NCBI GenBank assembly: GCA_963720705.1
Contig: CAVRGJ010000016.1
Location: 48,931-112,930, forward strand
Reading direction: 5' to 3'
DNA length: 64,000 nt
Source: DASWJZ01 sp963720705
GTDB taxonomy: Bacteria > Pseudomonadota > Alphaproteobacteria > Rhizobiales > Afifellaceae
Positions 1 through 9,058 of this stretch are shown here, piece after piece. A model generated the notes under the pieces. It did no database searches. It was not told the DNA's origin and saw only the letters and a program-made list of their open reading frames with translations. A program made the position numbers and the translations under genes. Positions within the stretch are counted from its first letter, which is position 1, and the number at the start of each line of letters is the position of its first letter.

Positions 1-261
1 GGCGCGAGCCAGCTGACCGGCCTTGCCGAGACGGCGCGCCGCATCTTTGGGCGGAACGTGCGCGTCGGGCGGCCGCTCGGCATCCAGGGCCTGCCGGAAG
101 CGGCGAAGAGCCCGGCCTTCTCGGCCTCGGTCGGTCTCGTTCTTTATCCGCAGGCGGCGCGCATCGAGCAATTCCACGCCCGCACTCCGCGGCGCACGGC
201 GGCAACCGGGACGGACGGATATTTCGCGCGGGTAGGGCGCTGGTTCAAGGACAGCTTCTGA
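1..261 (+). CDS. ftsA: Cell division protein FtsA, C-terminal fragment
   Basis: Only the last 86 codons are present; the gene starts before the window. The visible end begins GASQLTGLAETARRIFG and contains the GLPEAAKSPAFSASVGL segment, the conserved end of the actin-like FtsA fold, and it closes with a short basic, aromatic tail (WFKDSF). FtsA anchors FtsZ filaments to the inner membrane during division. That tail fits the usual C-terminal membrane-targeting helix. It lies 74 bp upstream of ftsZ, the standard order in the dcw cluster. Identity rests on both sequence and position. Confidence 0.93.
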   Translation, partial: GASQLTGLAETARRIFGRNVRVGRPLGIQGLPEAAKSPAFSASVGLVLYPQAARIEQFHARTPRRTAATGTDGYFARVGRWFKDSF

Positions 262-335
262 CGAAGCGAAGGCGGAACGAACGGATCAGGTGGGCCGCGG
301 CCGGGCCTGGCGGAAAGGCGGAAGAGGACGCAACG

Positions 336-2126
336 ATGAGTATCAACCTGAAGATGCCGGACATCACGGAACTGAAGCCGAGGATCACCGTCTTCGGAGT
401 CGGAGGCGCCGGCTGCAATGCCGTGAACAACATGATCGAGGCGGGGCTGCAGGGGGTGGAATTCGTCGTCGCCAATACCGACGCCCAGGCCCTGACCAAC
501 TCCAAGGCCGACCGCATGATCCAGATGGGGGTCGCCGTCACTCAAGGGCTCGGCGCCGGCTCACAGCCTGAGATCGGCCGCGCCGCGGCCGAGGAAACGA
601 TCGACGAGATCACCGATCACCTTAACGGCGCCCACATGGCCTTCATAACCGCCGGCATGGGCGGCGGGACCGGCACCGGCGCCGCGCCGATCGTCGCGCG
701 CACCGCCCGCGACGCCGGCATTCTCACCGTCGGCGTCGTCACCAAGCCGTTCCAGTTCGAAGGCCAGCGCCGCATGCGCATCGCCGAGGCCGGCATCATC
801 GAGCTGCAGAAGCATGTCGACACGCTTATCGTCATTCCGAATCAGAACCTCTTCCGCGTCGCCAACGACAAGACAACCTTCGCCGATGCCTTCGCCATGG
901 CCGACGAGGTGCTCTATTCCGGCGTCGCCTGCATCACCGACCTGATGGTGAAGGACGGCCTGATCAACCTCGACTTCGCCGACGTGCGTTCGGTGATGCG
1001 CGAGATGGGTAAGGCCATGATGGGCACCGGCGAAGCTTCCGGCGACAAGCGCGCCATCGAGGCGGCGGAGAAGGCGATCGCCAACCCGCTGCTCGACGAT
1101 GTCAACATGCGCGGCGCGCGCGGCCTCCTGATCTCCGTCACCGGCGGCCGCGACATGACGCTCTTTGAGGTCGATGAAGCGGCAAGCCGCGTGCGCGAGG
1201 AAGTCGACAGCGACGCCAACATCATCTTCGGCGCCACTTTCGACGAGAGTCTCGAAGGCATCATCCGCGTCTCAGTGGTGGCGACGGGAATCGACGAAGA
1301 GCACGTACAGGAGCAGATCGCACCGCCGACCGCCGGCATGGCGGAGCTTGCGCGCCGCCTGAAGACGGTCGCCCCGGCTACAGCGCCCGCGGCCGCCGCC
1401 GCGCATGCGCCGACGCAGCAGCCGCAGGCGCAGCAGCGGCGCGCTGCCGACTATGCGCTCGATGGCCTTGAGCAAGAACTTGCGATCCAGCCTCCGCCAC
1501 GCCAGCAGCAGCGCCCGGCTGCGCAACCACAAACAAGGCCGGCCGAGCCCGCACGCGCGCATGCCGATCCGGCCGTGCGAATCGGCCCGTTCCGGCCCGA
1601 CCCGGGGCTGGTCGCATCGCGGCAGACCGGTGCGGACCAAGAGCAAGAGCGGCTGGAGGACGCAATTCGCGCCGCCGCTGCCGCGAACTTCATCCCGCCC
1701 GCAGCCCAGCGCCCCGACCACATGCAGCCGCGTATGCCGCGGGTGGAGGATTTTCCGCCCGTTGCCCAGCGCCAGATGCGTGCCAGGCAAGCGCCGCCCC
1801 GTCCGGGCGAGGAGGAGCGCCGCCCGCGCGGGCTTCTGGCCCGAATCGCAAGCGGGCTCGGACGCCGCGAAGAGGCGGAATACGAGGAAGAGCACGAGCC
1901 TGAAATGGAGCGCGCGCCACGCCCCGCCCCGGCAAATCCGCCGATCCAGCAGGCCCCGCCGCCGACCCCCGCCTCGGAATTTGCCAAGCAGCCGCAGCCG
2001 CGGCGCATGGGTGAGCAGACGGCAGCCGCCGGCTCGCTCGACCAGCGCGGGCGGCCCGTGCCGCTCGATCCGAGTCGCGACGAGCATCTCGAAATCCCGG
2101 CATTCCTGCGCCGGCAGTCGAGCTAG
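336..2126 (+). CDS. ftsZ: Cell division GTPase FtsZ
   Basis: This tubulin-like GTPase polymerises into the Z ring. The 596-aa protein has the nucleotide-binding glycine motif FGVGGAGCNAV near residue 20 and the tubulin signature GGGTGTGA near 109-116. The globular GTPase core ends at about residue 330. It is followed by about 240 residues of low-complexity Gln/Ala/Pro/Arg linker, much longer than in E. coli FtsZ but usual in Hyphomicrobiales. The last residues, LEIPAFLRRQ, form the conserved C-terminal peptide that binds FtsA and other partners. The ATG follows an AGAGGAC ribosome-binding site. The gene ends before a strong terminator. Confidence 0.98.
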   Translation: MSINLKMPDITELKPRITVFGVGGAGCNAVNNMIEAGLQGVEFVVANTDAQALTNSKADRMIQMGVAVTQGLGAGSQPEIGRAAAEETIDEITDHLNGAHMAFITAGMGGGTGTGAAPIVARTARDAGILTVGVVTKPFQFEGQRRMRIAEAGIIELQKHVDTLIVIPNQNLFRVANDKTTFADAFAMADEVLYSGVACITDLMVKDGLINLDFADVRSVMREMGKAMMGTGEASGDKRAIEAAEKAIANPLLDDVNMRGARGLLISVTGGRDMTLFEVDEAASRVREEVDSDANIIFGATFDESLEGIIRVSVVATGIDEEHVQEQIAPPTAGMAELARRLKTVAPATAPAAAAAHAPTQQPQAQQRRAADYALDGLEQELAIQPPPRQQQRPAAQPQTRPAEPARAHADPAVRIGPFRPDPGLVASRQTGADQEQERLEDAIRAAAAANFIPPAAQRPDHMQPRMPRVEDFPPVAQRQMRARQAPPRPGEEERRPRGLLARIASGLGRREEAEYEEEHEPEMERAPRPAPANPPIQQAPPPTPASEFAKQPQPRRMGEQTAAAGSLDQRGRPVPLDPSRDEHLEIPAFLRRQSS

Positions 2127-2152
2127 GCGACAGCAGCGCCGCATGCGACAAA

Positions 2153-2184
2153 CGGCCCGGCGCGCGCGGCGCGCCGGGCTTTTT
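2153..2184 (+). terminator. Rho-independent terminator after ftsZ
   Basis: The arms CCCGGCGCG (2156-2164) and CGCGCCGGG (2170-2178) form a perfect 9-bp stem with a 5-nt loop, followed by CTTTTT. It sits 27 bp after the ftsZ stop and separates the division genes from lpxC, so lpxC probably has its own promoter in the 180 bp that follow. Confidence 0.85.
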
Positions 2185-2361
2185 AGTGGCCGGGCGCTAC
2201 CGCCGGCTATGCGTAACAATGGGTAAAAATCGTTGATTAGACGGCCGCGCGGGCTGTCGGTAGCGTCCCCACCAACGAGGCAGGCAGTCAGACGGATTCG
2301 GGCAACAGACCCTAAGGGTGGGCCTGTTCGTCGTTCTGACCTCAGGGGGCGATGCATCTTT

Positions 2362-3324
2362 ATGGCAGGTTCGAAGGAACGTGGGCAGCGGACGCTTAGG
2401 CGTCGCGTGACTCTCAGCGGAATAGGCGTTCACAGCGGCTCGCCCGTTTCGGTCACCCTCTGCCCTGCCGACGTAGACAGCGGCGTAAGCTTCCTTCGCA
2501 CCAACGTTTCGAATTCCCCCGACATCGAGATTCCCGCCCGTTCCGACGCCGTCGGCGCAACGGAGCTTTGCACCGTGCTGGGCGATCCGAACGGCGTCTT
2601 TGTGGCGACCGTCGAACATCTTCTCGCTGCGCTCTCCGGCCTCGCAATCGACAACGTCTTGATCGAGATCGACGGGCCGGAAGTGCCGGTGATGGACGGC
2701 AGCGCCTGGGATTTCGTCGACGCTATCGATCAGGCGGGCGTTGTCGCGCAGGGCGCGCCCCGCCGCTTCATCCGTGTCGACAAGCCGGTCCGCGTTGAGC
2801 TTGGCGGTGCCTTCGCCGAGTTCCGCCCGCTTGGGCGCTTCCGCCTTGAGGTCAGCATCGATTACGACTGCCCGGTCGTCGGCCGGCAGGCGCTCGGCAT
2901 CGACATCACGCCGAGGAATTTCCGGCAGGATGTCGCCCGCGCCCGCACCTACGGCTACATGCGCGACGTGGAAAAAATGTGGGCGGCCGGCTTCGCGCTC
3001 GGCTCCTCGCTCGAAAATTCGGTCGTCATCGGCGACGGCGCGGTGGTCAACCCTGAGGGGCTTCGGTTCCCCGACGAGTTCGTGCGCCACAAGGTTCTCG
3101 ACGCGGTTGGTGACTTGGCATTGGCCGGCGCCCCGATTCTCGGCCTCTATCGCTCGCACAAGAGCGGCCACAAGTTGAACGCCATGGCGCTTGCCGCCCT
3201 GCTTTCCCGCCGCGACGCCTGGTCGCTGGTTTCCGAGCAGGCCGAGCGGGAGACCCGTCAGGAAGGCCACGCGGAGCTCGGGCAAGGGCTGGCGGTGCCG
3301 GTCTTCGCGCCGGAAGTGCTCTGA
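2362..3324 (+). CDS. lpxC: UDP-3-O-acyl-N-acetylglucosamine deacetylase LpxC
   Basis: This zinc amidase carries out the committed step of lipid A synthesis in the cytoplasm. Visible family features are SGIGVHSG near residue 20, VEHLLAALSGL with a metal-binding His near 86, HKVLDAVGDLALAG with His and Asp ligands near 242-246, and the catalytic SGHKLN near 268. The chosen ATG gives 320 aa, a normal length, and follows AGGGGGC at 2344-2350. The frame is open upstream to 2233, but those residues are low-complexity and do not resemble LpxC. It lies between ftsZ and bamD, as in related genomes. Confidence 0.96.
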   Translation: MAGSKERGQRTLRRRVTLSGIGVHSGSPVSVTLCPADVDSGVSFLRTNVSNSPDIEIPARSDAVGATELCTVLGDPNGVFVATVEHLLAALSGLAIDNVLIEIDGPEVPVMDGSAWDFVDAIDQAGVVAQGAPRRFIRVDKPVRVELGGAFAEFRPLGRFRLEVSIDYDCPVVGRQALGIDITPRNFRQDVARARTYGYMRDVEKMWAAGFALGSSLENSVVIGDGAVVNPEGLRFPDEFVRHKVLDAVGDLALAGAPILGLYRSHKSGHKLNAMALAALLSRRDAWSLVSEQAERETRQEGHAELGQGLAVPVFAPEVL

Positions 3325-3439
3325 TGGAGCCCCAAACGGCGCTTTAGCCACAGCCCGGCCATCATTCAGTGGTGAACGGCTTTGACAGCCGCGCCGCCTC
3401 CTTTATGGGACGGGGCGCGCTTAGTGGAACTTGGACCGC

Positions 3440-4279
3440 ATGCCCGCTCGGATTATCGCCGTCTTGAGGTCTCGCCGCGCCGCGGCGCGGATGCTCGTGC
3501 CGGCCGCCGCGCTTCTCCTCGTCGCCTGCGGCGGCAAGAAGCCGGAGACCGAGGTCAATGTCGACCCGCCCGATGTGCTCTACAATCAGGCGCTCGCCAA
3601 CCTCGACGCCGGCGACGCGCGCCAGGCCACAAAGAAGTTCGACGAGATCGACAAGGAGCATCCCTATTCCGACTACGCGCGGAAGGCGATGCTGATGTCG
3701 GCCTACCTGAACTTCCATCGCGCGAAATACCAGGACGCGATCAACGACGCCGAGCGTTACGTGACGCTCTTCCCGGCCAGCGACGACGCCGCCTACGCGC
3801 AGTACCTGATCGGCGAATCCTATTTCCGCCAGATACCCGACGTGACGCGCGACCAGGACATCGCCAACAAGGCGATGGATGCGATGAATGTCATCGTGCA
3901 GAAATATCCTGAATCCGAATATGCCGACGACGCGCGCCACAAGGTTGAGGTGGCGCGCGACCAGCTCGCCGGCAAGGAGATGCAGATCGGCCGCTACTAT
4001 CAGGAGCGCCGCGAATACGTCGCCGCCGTGAACCGCTTCAAGGCGGTGGTCGAGGACTACCAGACGACGCGGCATGTCGAGGAGGCGTTGGAGCGGCTGA
4101 CGGAGAGCTACCTCGCGCTCGGTCTCGTGCAGGACGCACAGACGGCCGCCGCCGTGCTCGGGCACAATTTCCCGGACAGCGATTGGTATAAGGACGCCTA
4201 CAGGATCCTCGGCGAAGCCGGCGTCGTTCCTGAGGAGAACAAAGGCTCCTGGATTTCCCGGGCATTCGGCCGCGGCTAG
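3440..4279 (+). CDS. bamD: Outer membrane assembly lipoprotein BamD
   Basis: This outer-membrane lipoprotein of the BAM complex inserts beta-barrel proteins. The N-terminus is a basic stretch and hydrophobic segment ending in the lipobox LVAC, with the lipidated Cys near residue 30. The mature part is helical and TPR-like, with typical BamD wording such as DVLYNQALANLDAGDARQA and FPASDDAAYAQYLIGESYF. About 279 aa is normal for the family. A TTG at 3431 in the same frame is an alternative start. It sits between lpxC and recN, the usual alphaproteobacterial location, and ends 13 bp before recN. Confidence 0.95.
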   Translation: MPARIIAVLRSRRAAARMLVPAAALLLVACGGKKPETEVNVDPPDVLYNQALANLDAGDARQATKKFDEIDKEHPYSDYARKAMLMSAYLNFHRAKYQDAINDAERYVTLFPASDDAAYAQYLIGESYFRQIPDVTRDQDIANKAMDAMNVIVQKYPESEYADDARHKVEVARDQLAGKEMQIGRYYQERREYVAAVNRFKAVVEDYQTTRHVEEALERLTESYLALGLVQDAQTAAAVLGHNFPDSDWYKDAYRILGEAGVVPEENKGSWISRAFGRG

Positions 4280-4292
4280 ACTTCGGCCCGCC

Positions 4293-5964
4293 ATGCTGGC
4301 GAGTCTCACCGTTCAGGACATCGTCCTCATCGACCGCCTCGCAATCGAGTTCGGCGGCGGGCTGACCGTGCTGACCGGCGAGACCGGCGCCGGCAAGTCG
4401 ATCCTCCTTGATGCGCTCGCTTTGGCGCTTGGCTCGCGCGGCGACGCTTCGCTGGTGCGCGCCGGCGCCGAACGCGGCCAAGTGACGGCCGTGTTTGAGC
4501 CTGCGCCGGGCCATCCCGTCTTCGCGCTTATCGCCGAGAACGGTATCGCCGCCGAGGGTCAGCTCATCTTGCGGCGCGTGCAGACCGCCGATGGCAAGAC
4601 GCGCGCTTTCGTCAACGACCAGCCCTGCGGTGTCTCGCTGATGCGGGCGATCGGCGCACGGCTTGTGGAGATTCATGGCCAGCACGACGAGCGCGCGCTC
4701 GTCGCCGCCGAGGAGCACCGCCGGCTGCTCGACGCCTTCGGCGGGCTTGAGCCCGACGCCGAGGAAGTCGCCCGCTGCTATCGCGCCCTGCGGGCGCTCG
4801 AGGCGGAGGCGGTCGAGCTCCGCGCCAAGATCGATTCCGCCGCCCGCGAGGCCGACTATCTCCGCGCCTCGGTGGAGGAGCTTGAGGCGCTCGCGCCGGA
4901 ATTCGGCGAGGAGGCGGCGCTCGCCGAGCGCCGGCAGTTCCTGATGCGCGCCGAGCGCATCGCGGCCGACCTGAACGAAGCACATGAGATTCTCGGGGGA
5001 AGCGCCTCGCCAATTCCGGACTTCGTCGGCCTCGCGCGGCGGCTTGAGCGGAAGGCGGGGGAGCTTCCCGGCCTGCTCGAACCGACCGTCGCCGCGCTCG
5101 GCGCGGCACTCGACAATCTGGAAGAGGCGCGCCGCGGGCTCGACGCCGCCATTCGCGCTTGCGAATTCGATCAGGGCGAGCTGGAGCGCACCGAGGAGCG
5201 GCTTTTCGCGCTGCGCGCCGCCGGCCGCAAGCACCAGGTCGCGGTCGACGACCTTCCGGCGGTCGCGGCGGAGTTCTCTGCGCGCCTCGCCGACATTGAT
5301 GTCGGCGGCGAGCGACTGAAGACACTCGAAGCCTCGGTTGCCGCGGCGCTCGCAGCCTACGCCAACGCGGCGCTGACGCTGTCGAAGCGGCGCGCCGAGG
5401 CGGCGAAGGCGCTTGAGGCCGCCGTCAACGCCGAGCTGCCGGCGCTGAAGCTTGAGGCGGCGCGCTTCATCGTCGCGTCGCGAGGCGGACGCCGCAACGA
5501 TCTCGCCCGAAGGGCTCGACCGCATTGCGTTCCACGTGCGCACCAATCCCGGCACCGAGCCGGGCCCCTTGATGAAAGTCGCGTCGGGCGGCGAGCTATC
5601 GCGCTTTCTCCTGGCGCTCAAGGTGGCGCTCGCCGATCGCGGCTCGGCGCCGACACTCGTCTTCGACGAGATCGATGCAGGCGCAGGCGGCGCCGTTGCC
5701 GAAGCGATCGGGCGGCGGCTTGCGCGGCTTGCGGAGCGCGTGCAGGTGCTCTCCGTCACGCATGCGCCGCAGGTCGCCGCACAAGCCGACGCGCACTTCC
5801 TCATCACCAAATCGGCGGTCGACAGGGGGAAGCGCGTGGCGACCGGGGTCGAGCCGGTGGTCGGCCGCGAACGGCGCGAGGAGATCGCCCGCATGCTTGC
5901 CGGCGAAACGATATCCGACGAGGCCCGCGCCGCGGCGGAGCGGCTGATCAAGGGCGCCGCGTGA
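4293..5964 (+). pseudogene. recN: DNA repair protein RecN, one frameshift
   Basis: RecN is an SMC-like ATPase acting in double-strand-break repair. The first frame (from ATG 4293) has the Walker A motif TGETGAGKSILLDAL and the long Ala/Glu/Arg-rich coiled-coil arms. At about 5481 the frame breaks. The remainder (5482-5964) continues with FHVRTNPGTEPGPLMKV, the ABC signature SGGELSRFLLALK and Walker B FDEIDAGAGG. Skipping one base (c5481) joins the halves into a full-length RecN with no missing conserved residues. The first frame happens to stay open through ligA, giving a spurious 1267-residue reading. Either a sequencing indel or a very recent mutation. Confidence 0.9.
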
Positions 5965-8096
5965 GGCGCGCGAAGACGGTGACGCCGACGACGCCCGTCG
6001 AGGCGCTGACGCCGGACGAGGCTGCAGCAGAGCTTGAGCGTTTGGCACACGAGATCGCCGAGCACGACAAGCGCTATTACCAGGAAGACCAGCCGACCGT
6101 CTCCGACGCCGACTACGATGCGCTGAGGCAGCGCAATCTTGCCATCGAAGCGCGCTTCCCGGAGCTGATCCGCGCGGACTCACCGTCGAAGAAAGTCGGC
6201 GCCAAGCCGAGCGGCCGCTTCAAGAAGGTGCGGCATTCGATCCCGATGCTTTCGCTCGGCAACGCTTTCTCCGAAGAGGACGTGGTCGACTTCATGGCGC
6301 GCGTGCGCCGTTTTCTGAAATGGCCGGAGGAGAAGCCGCTCGTTTATGTCGCGGAGCCGAAGATCGACGGTCTCTCTGCCTCGCTCCGCTATGAGGATGG
6401 CGAGCTCACCCTCGGCGCGACGCGCGGCGACGGCACGGAGGGCGAAGACGTCACCGCTAATCTCCGCACCATCGCCGAGATCCCGAAGCGCTTGCCGAAG
6501 GGGGCGCCTGCCGTCACCGAGATTCGCGGCGAGGTTTACATGACGCACGCCGACTTTGCGGAGTTGAACAGGCGCGAGGCGGAGCGGGGAGGGCGCACCT
6601 TCGTCAATCCGAGGAATACCGCGGCGGGGGCGCTCCGCCAGCTCGATGCGAAGATCACGGCGGAGCGGCCTCTGCACTTCTTCGCTTGGGGCTGGGGCGA
6701 GATGAGCGCCATGCCGGCCGACACGCAGTTCGGCATGATCGCCACGCTGAAAAAGTGGGGCCTCCCGGTCAATCCCAGGATCAAGCGGATCGAGAGCGCG
6801 GAAGAGGCGCTCGCCTTCCACCGCGACATGGAGGCGGTGCGCGCGTCGCTCGGCTACGACATCGACGGCGTTGTCTACAAGGTCGACGATCTCAAGCTGC
6901 AGGAGCGGCTCGGCTTCGTATCGCGCGAGCCGCGCTGGGCAATCGCGCACAAATTCGCCGCGGAGCGCGCAACGACGGTGCTCGAAGCAATCGAGATCCA
7001 GGTCGGCCGCACCGGCGCGCTGACGCCGGTGGCAAAACTCCGCCCGGTCACCGTCGGCGGCGTCGTGGTGCAGAACGCTTCGCTGCACAACGAGGATTAC
7101 ATCAAAGGTATCGGCAATGATGGCGAGCCGATCCGCGAGGGTAAGGATATCAGGATCGGCGACACGGTGATCGTGGAGCGCGCCGGCGATGTCATCCCGC
7201 AGATTGTCGACGTGATCCTCGCGCAGCGGCCGGCCGGTGCGAAGCCTTACAAGTTCCCGAAAAAATGCCCCGAATGCGGCAGCGACGCCGTGCGCGAGAT
7301 CAATCCCAACACCGGGCGCGAGGACTCCGTCCGCCGCTGCACCGGCACGCTGATCTGCCCGGCGCAGGCGGTGGAACGCCTTCGCCATTTCGTCGGCCGC
7401 GACACGTTCGATATCGAAGGGCTCGGCTTCAAGCAGGTCGAGGCCTTCTATCGCGACGGGCTGATCAAGCATCCGTCCGATATCTTCAAGCTCTCGTCGG
7501 AAATGCTCGAAGGTCGCGAGGGCTACAAGGAAACGTCCATCAACAACTTGATGCGCGCGATCGATGCGCGCCGCGAGATCGAGCTCAACCGCTTCATCCA
7601 TGCGCTCGGCATCCGCCACATCGGCGAGACGAATGCGCGGCTCCTTGCGCGCCACTTCGGCAACTTCAACGCGCTCCGAAAGACCGCCACCGCCGCCGCG
7701 CACGGCGACGAAGCGGCGCTCGCCGAGATCGACGGCATCGAGGGGATCGGCCCGGTGGTCGCCGAGGCGATCGTGCAGTTCTTCCACGAAGACCATAACC
7801 AGCAGGAGCTTGATCGCCTTCTGAAAGAGGTGACACCGCTGCCCATGGAGGCGGTCGCCGGCGACTCGCCCGTTGCCGGCAAGACGGTGGTCTTCACCGG
7901 ATCGCTTCAGCGCATGACGCGCGAGGAGGCGAAGGCGATGGCGGAGCGCCTCGGCGCGCGCACCGCCGGCTCCGTCTCAGCCAAGACCGACCTCGTGGTC
8001 GCCGGGCCTGGCGCCGGCTCAAAGCTGAAAAAGGCCGCCGAGCTCGGCATCGAGGTCATCGACGAGGACACGTGGTTCGAGCGGGTGGGGGGCTAG
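5961..8096 (+). CDS. ligA: NAD+-dependent DNA ligase LigA
   Basis: LigA seals nicks between Okazaki fragments and in repair, using NAD+. Domains in order: the NAD-binding Ia region (YYQEDQPTVSDADYDAL); the adenylation domain with nucleophile Lys in PKIDGLSASLRYEDG near residue 134; an OB fold; a four-Cys zinc finger (CPECG ... RRC ... LIC); helix-hairpin-helix repeats; and a C-terminal BRCT domain (VVFTGSLQRMTREEAKAMAERLGA). The proposed GTG at 5961 overlaps the recN stop by 4 bp (GTGA) and follows AAGGG. GTG 5979 is an alternative. 711 aa is typical. Translation is probably coupled to recN. Confidence 0.95.
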   Translation: MRRAKTVTPTTPVEALTPDEAAAELERLAHEIAEHDKRYYQEDQPTVSDADYDALRQRNLAIEARFPELIRADSPSKKVGAKPSGRFKKVRHSIPMLSLGNAFSEEDVVDFMARVRRFLKWPEEKPLVYVAEPKIDGLSASLRYEDGELTLGATRGDGTEGEDVTANLRTIAEIPKRLPKGAPAVTEIRGEVYMTHADFAELNRREAERGGRTFVNPRNTAAGALRQLDAKITAERPLHFFAWGWGEMSAMPADTQFGMIATLKKWGLPVNPRIKRIESAEEALAFHRDMEAVRASLGYDIDGVVYKVDDLKLQERLGFVSREPRWAIAHKFAAERATTVLEAIEIQVGRTGALTPVAKLRPVTVGGVVVQNASLHNEDYIKGIGNDGEPIREGKDIRIGDTVIVERAGDVIPQIVDVILAQRPAGAKPYKFPKKCPECGSDAVREINPNTGREDSVRRCTGTLICPAQAVERLRHFVGRDTFDIEGLGFKQVEAFYRDGLIKHPSDIFKLSSEMLEGREGYKETSINNLMRAIDARREIELNRFIHALGIRHIGETNARLLARHFGNFNALRKTATAAAHGDEAALAEIDGIEGIGPVVAEAIVQFFHEDHNQQELDRLLKEVTPLPMEAVAGDSPVAGKTVVFTGSLQRMTREEAKAMAERLGARTAGSVSAKTDLVVAGPGAGSKLKKAAELGIEVIDEDTWFERVGG

Positions 8097-8183
8097 CGCG
8101 CCGCCGCCGCAGCTTTCGCCCTTGTTTTCGGCGCGGCCGGGCGTTGCAATATAATGCTGTTTTCTCGCGTGTGAGGTTTGCAG

Positions 8184-8642
8184 ATGCGTGCGGTGGTTTT
8201 CGCCCTTGTCCTCTTCGCCGCTTTCGCCGCCCGGGCGGCCGTGGCCGATGACCCTTCAGACATCGTCAACGACATCTACAGGCACTACCTCGATCCGCAG
8301 CTCAGCATCACGCCGATCGAAGACAACCCGGCGATCCTGACCAAGCGGCTCAACAAGCTCTTCGGCGACTACAACGCGCGCTCGAGTTCCGACGAGGTCG
8401 GCATGCTCGATTTCGATCCGTTCATCTCCGCGCAGGATTACGAGATCAAGGACGTCGCGATCACCTCCGAGACTGTCGCCGGTGATAAAGCAACGATCGT
8501 CGTGGAGTTCACGAACTTCGACTACCAGACCGAGCTCACCTATAGCTTCGTGCGCGAAGGTGGCGCCTGGAAGATCGATGACATTGCCTCCGGCAATCCG
8601 GACGATCCCTGGGTTCTGAGCAAGATATTGAAGGGCGAGTAG
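8184..8642 (+). CDS. Secreted DUF3828-like protein
   Basis: A small exported protein of 152 aa. Residues 1-20 form a clear signal peptide (hydrophobic, ending ARAAVADD). The mature part has the pattern of the DUF3828/NTF2-like secreted family: VNDIYRHYLDP near the start, a central acidic region (SSDEVGMLDFDPFISAQDY), and the end VREGGAWKIDDIA. The function is not known. The ATG follows GAGG at 8173-8176. It stands alone between ligA and a convergent DUF1127 gene. Confidence 0.7.
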   Translation: MRAVVFALVLFAAFAARAAVADDPSDIVNDIYRHYLDPQLSITPIEDNPAILTKRLNKLFGDYNARSSSDEVGMLDFDPFISAQDYEIKDVAITSETVAGDKATIVVEFTNFDYQTELTYSFVREGGAWKIDDIASGNPDDPWVLSKILKGE

Positions 8643-8690
8643 AACGCGGCCGCTGCCGGCGGCGCCCGCGCGCACGTGCCTTCAGCGGCT

Positions 8691-8921
8691 CTACCGCCCG
8701 GGATACGGCCAGGCGCTGTTTGAAAGACCCGGCGTGGCGAACGCCGGAGCCTCGCCAGATGGCATTCGCGCTGCGCGCTTGTTGAACGGCCCCGAGGCGA
8801 CGGCGCCGATCTGATCGGGCTCGATGCCGATGTCGAGAAGAAGCTCCGGCGGCAACGCCCTGAGATCGTGAATCGCCGCCCGCCTGCGGCGCGTTTCCAG
8901 GAATTTCGAGAGGGGGTTCAT
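8691..8921 (-). CDS. DUF1127 domain small protein
   Basis: A 76-aa basic protein carrying the DUF1127 core RRRAAIHDLRALPPELLLDIGIEPDQI, which resembles the YjiS-like family common in Hyphomicrobiales. The start is fixed by a strong AAGGAGAA ribosome-binding site ahead of MNPLSKFLE. It is transcribed divergently from the LysR regulator at 9059, with about 137 bp between them. Small DUF1127 proteins are known targets of a LysR regulator (VtlR/LsrB type) in Brucella and relatives. The same wiring is inferred here from position only. The molecular role is unknown, though RNA binding has been reported for some members. Confidence 0.82.
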   Translation of the reverse strand: MNPLSKFLETRRRRAAIHDLRALPPELLLDIGIEPDQIGAVASGPFNKRAARMPSGEAPAFATPGLSNSAWPYPGR

Positions 8922-9030
8922 GGCTGTTCTCCTTGAATCTTGTTCATCAAAATCGACTTCCAATACCCTTCCTGACGATATATTTATGCGAGACAGCCTC
9001 GGTCCGCCAACGCGTGGTGTGCAGGGCTAC

Positions 9031-9045
9031 ATGAATAGCGTTCAT
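9031..9045. promoter_or_regulatory. Candidate LysR operator (T-N11-A palindrome)
   Basis: The sequence ATGAATAGCGTTCAT is a perfect inverted repeat (ATGAA, 5-nt spacer, TTCAT) that also fits the T-N11-A rule for LysR-type binding sites. It ends 13 bp before the LysR start codon, inside the divergent intergenic region shared with DUF1127. It is probably bound by the adjacent LysR protein, giving autoregulation and control of DUF1127. Confidence 0.6.
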
Positions 9046-9058
9046 ACTCGAGGTGCTT

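Noticed and set aside
1272..2357. Long minus-strand ORF opposite ftsZ
   Set aside because: Antisense to the Gln/Ala/Pro-rich FtsZ linker, a typical high-GC shadow.
4293..8096. A single RecN-LigA fusion protein
   Set aside because: RecN's conserved C-terminal motifs are in the other frame, and the residues between are Arg-rich non-protein-like sequence, so the long frame is an accident of a frameshift in GC-rich DNA.
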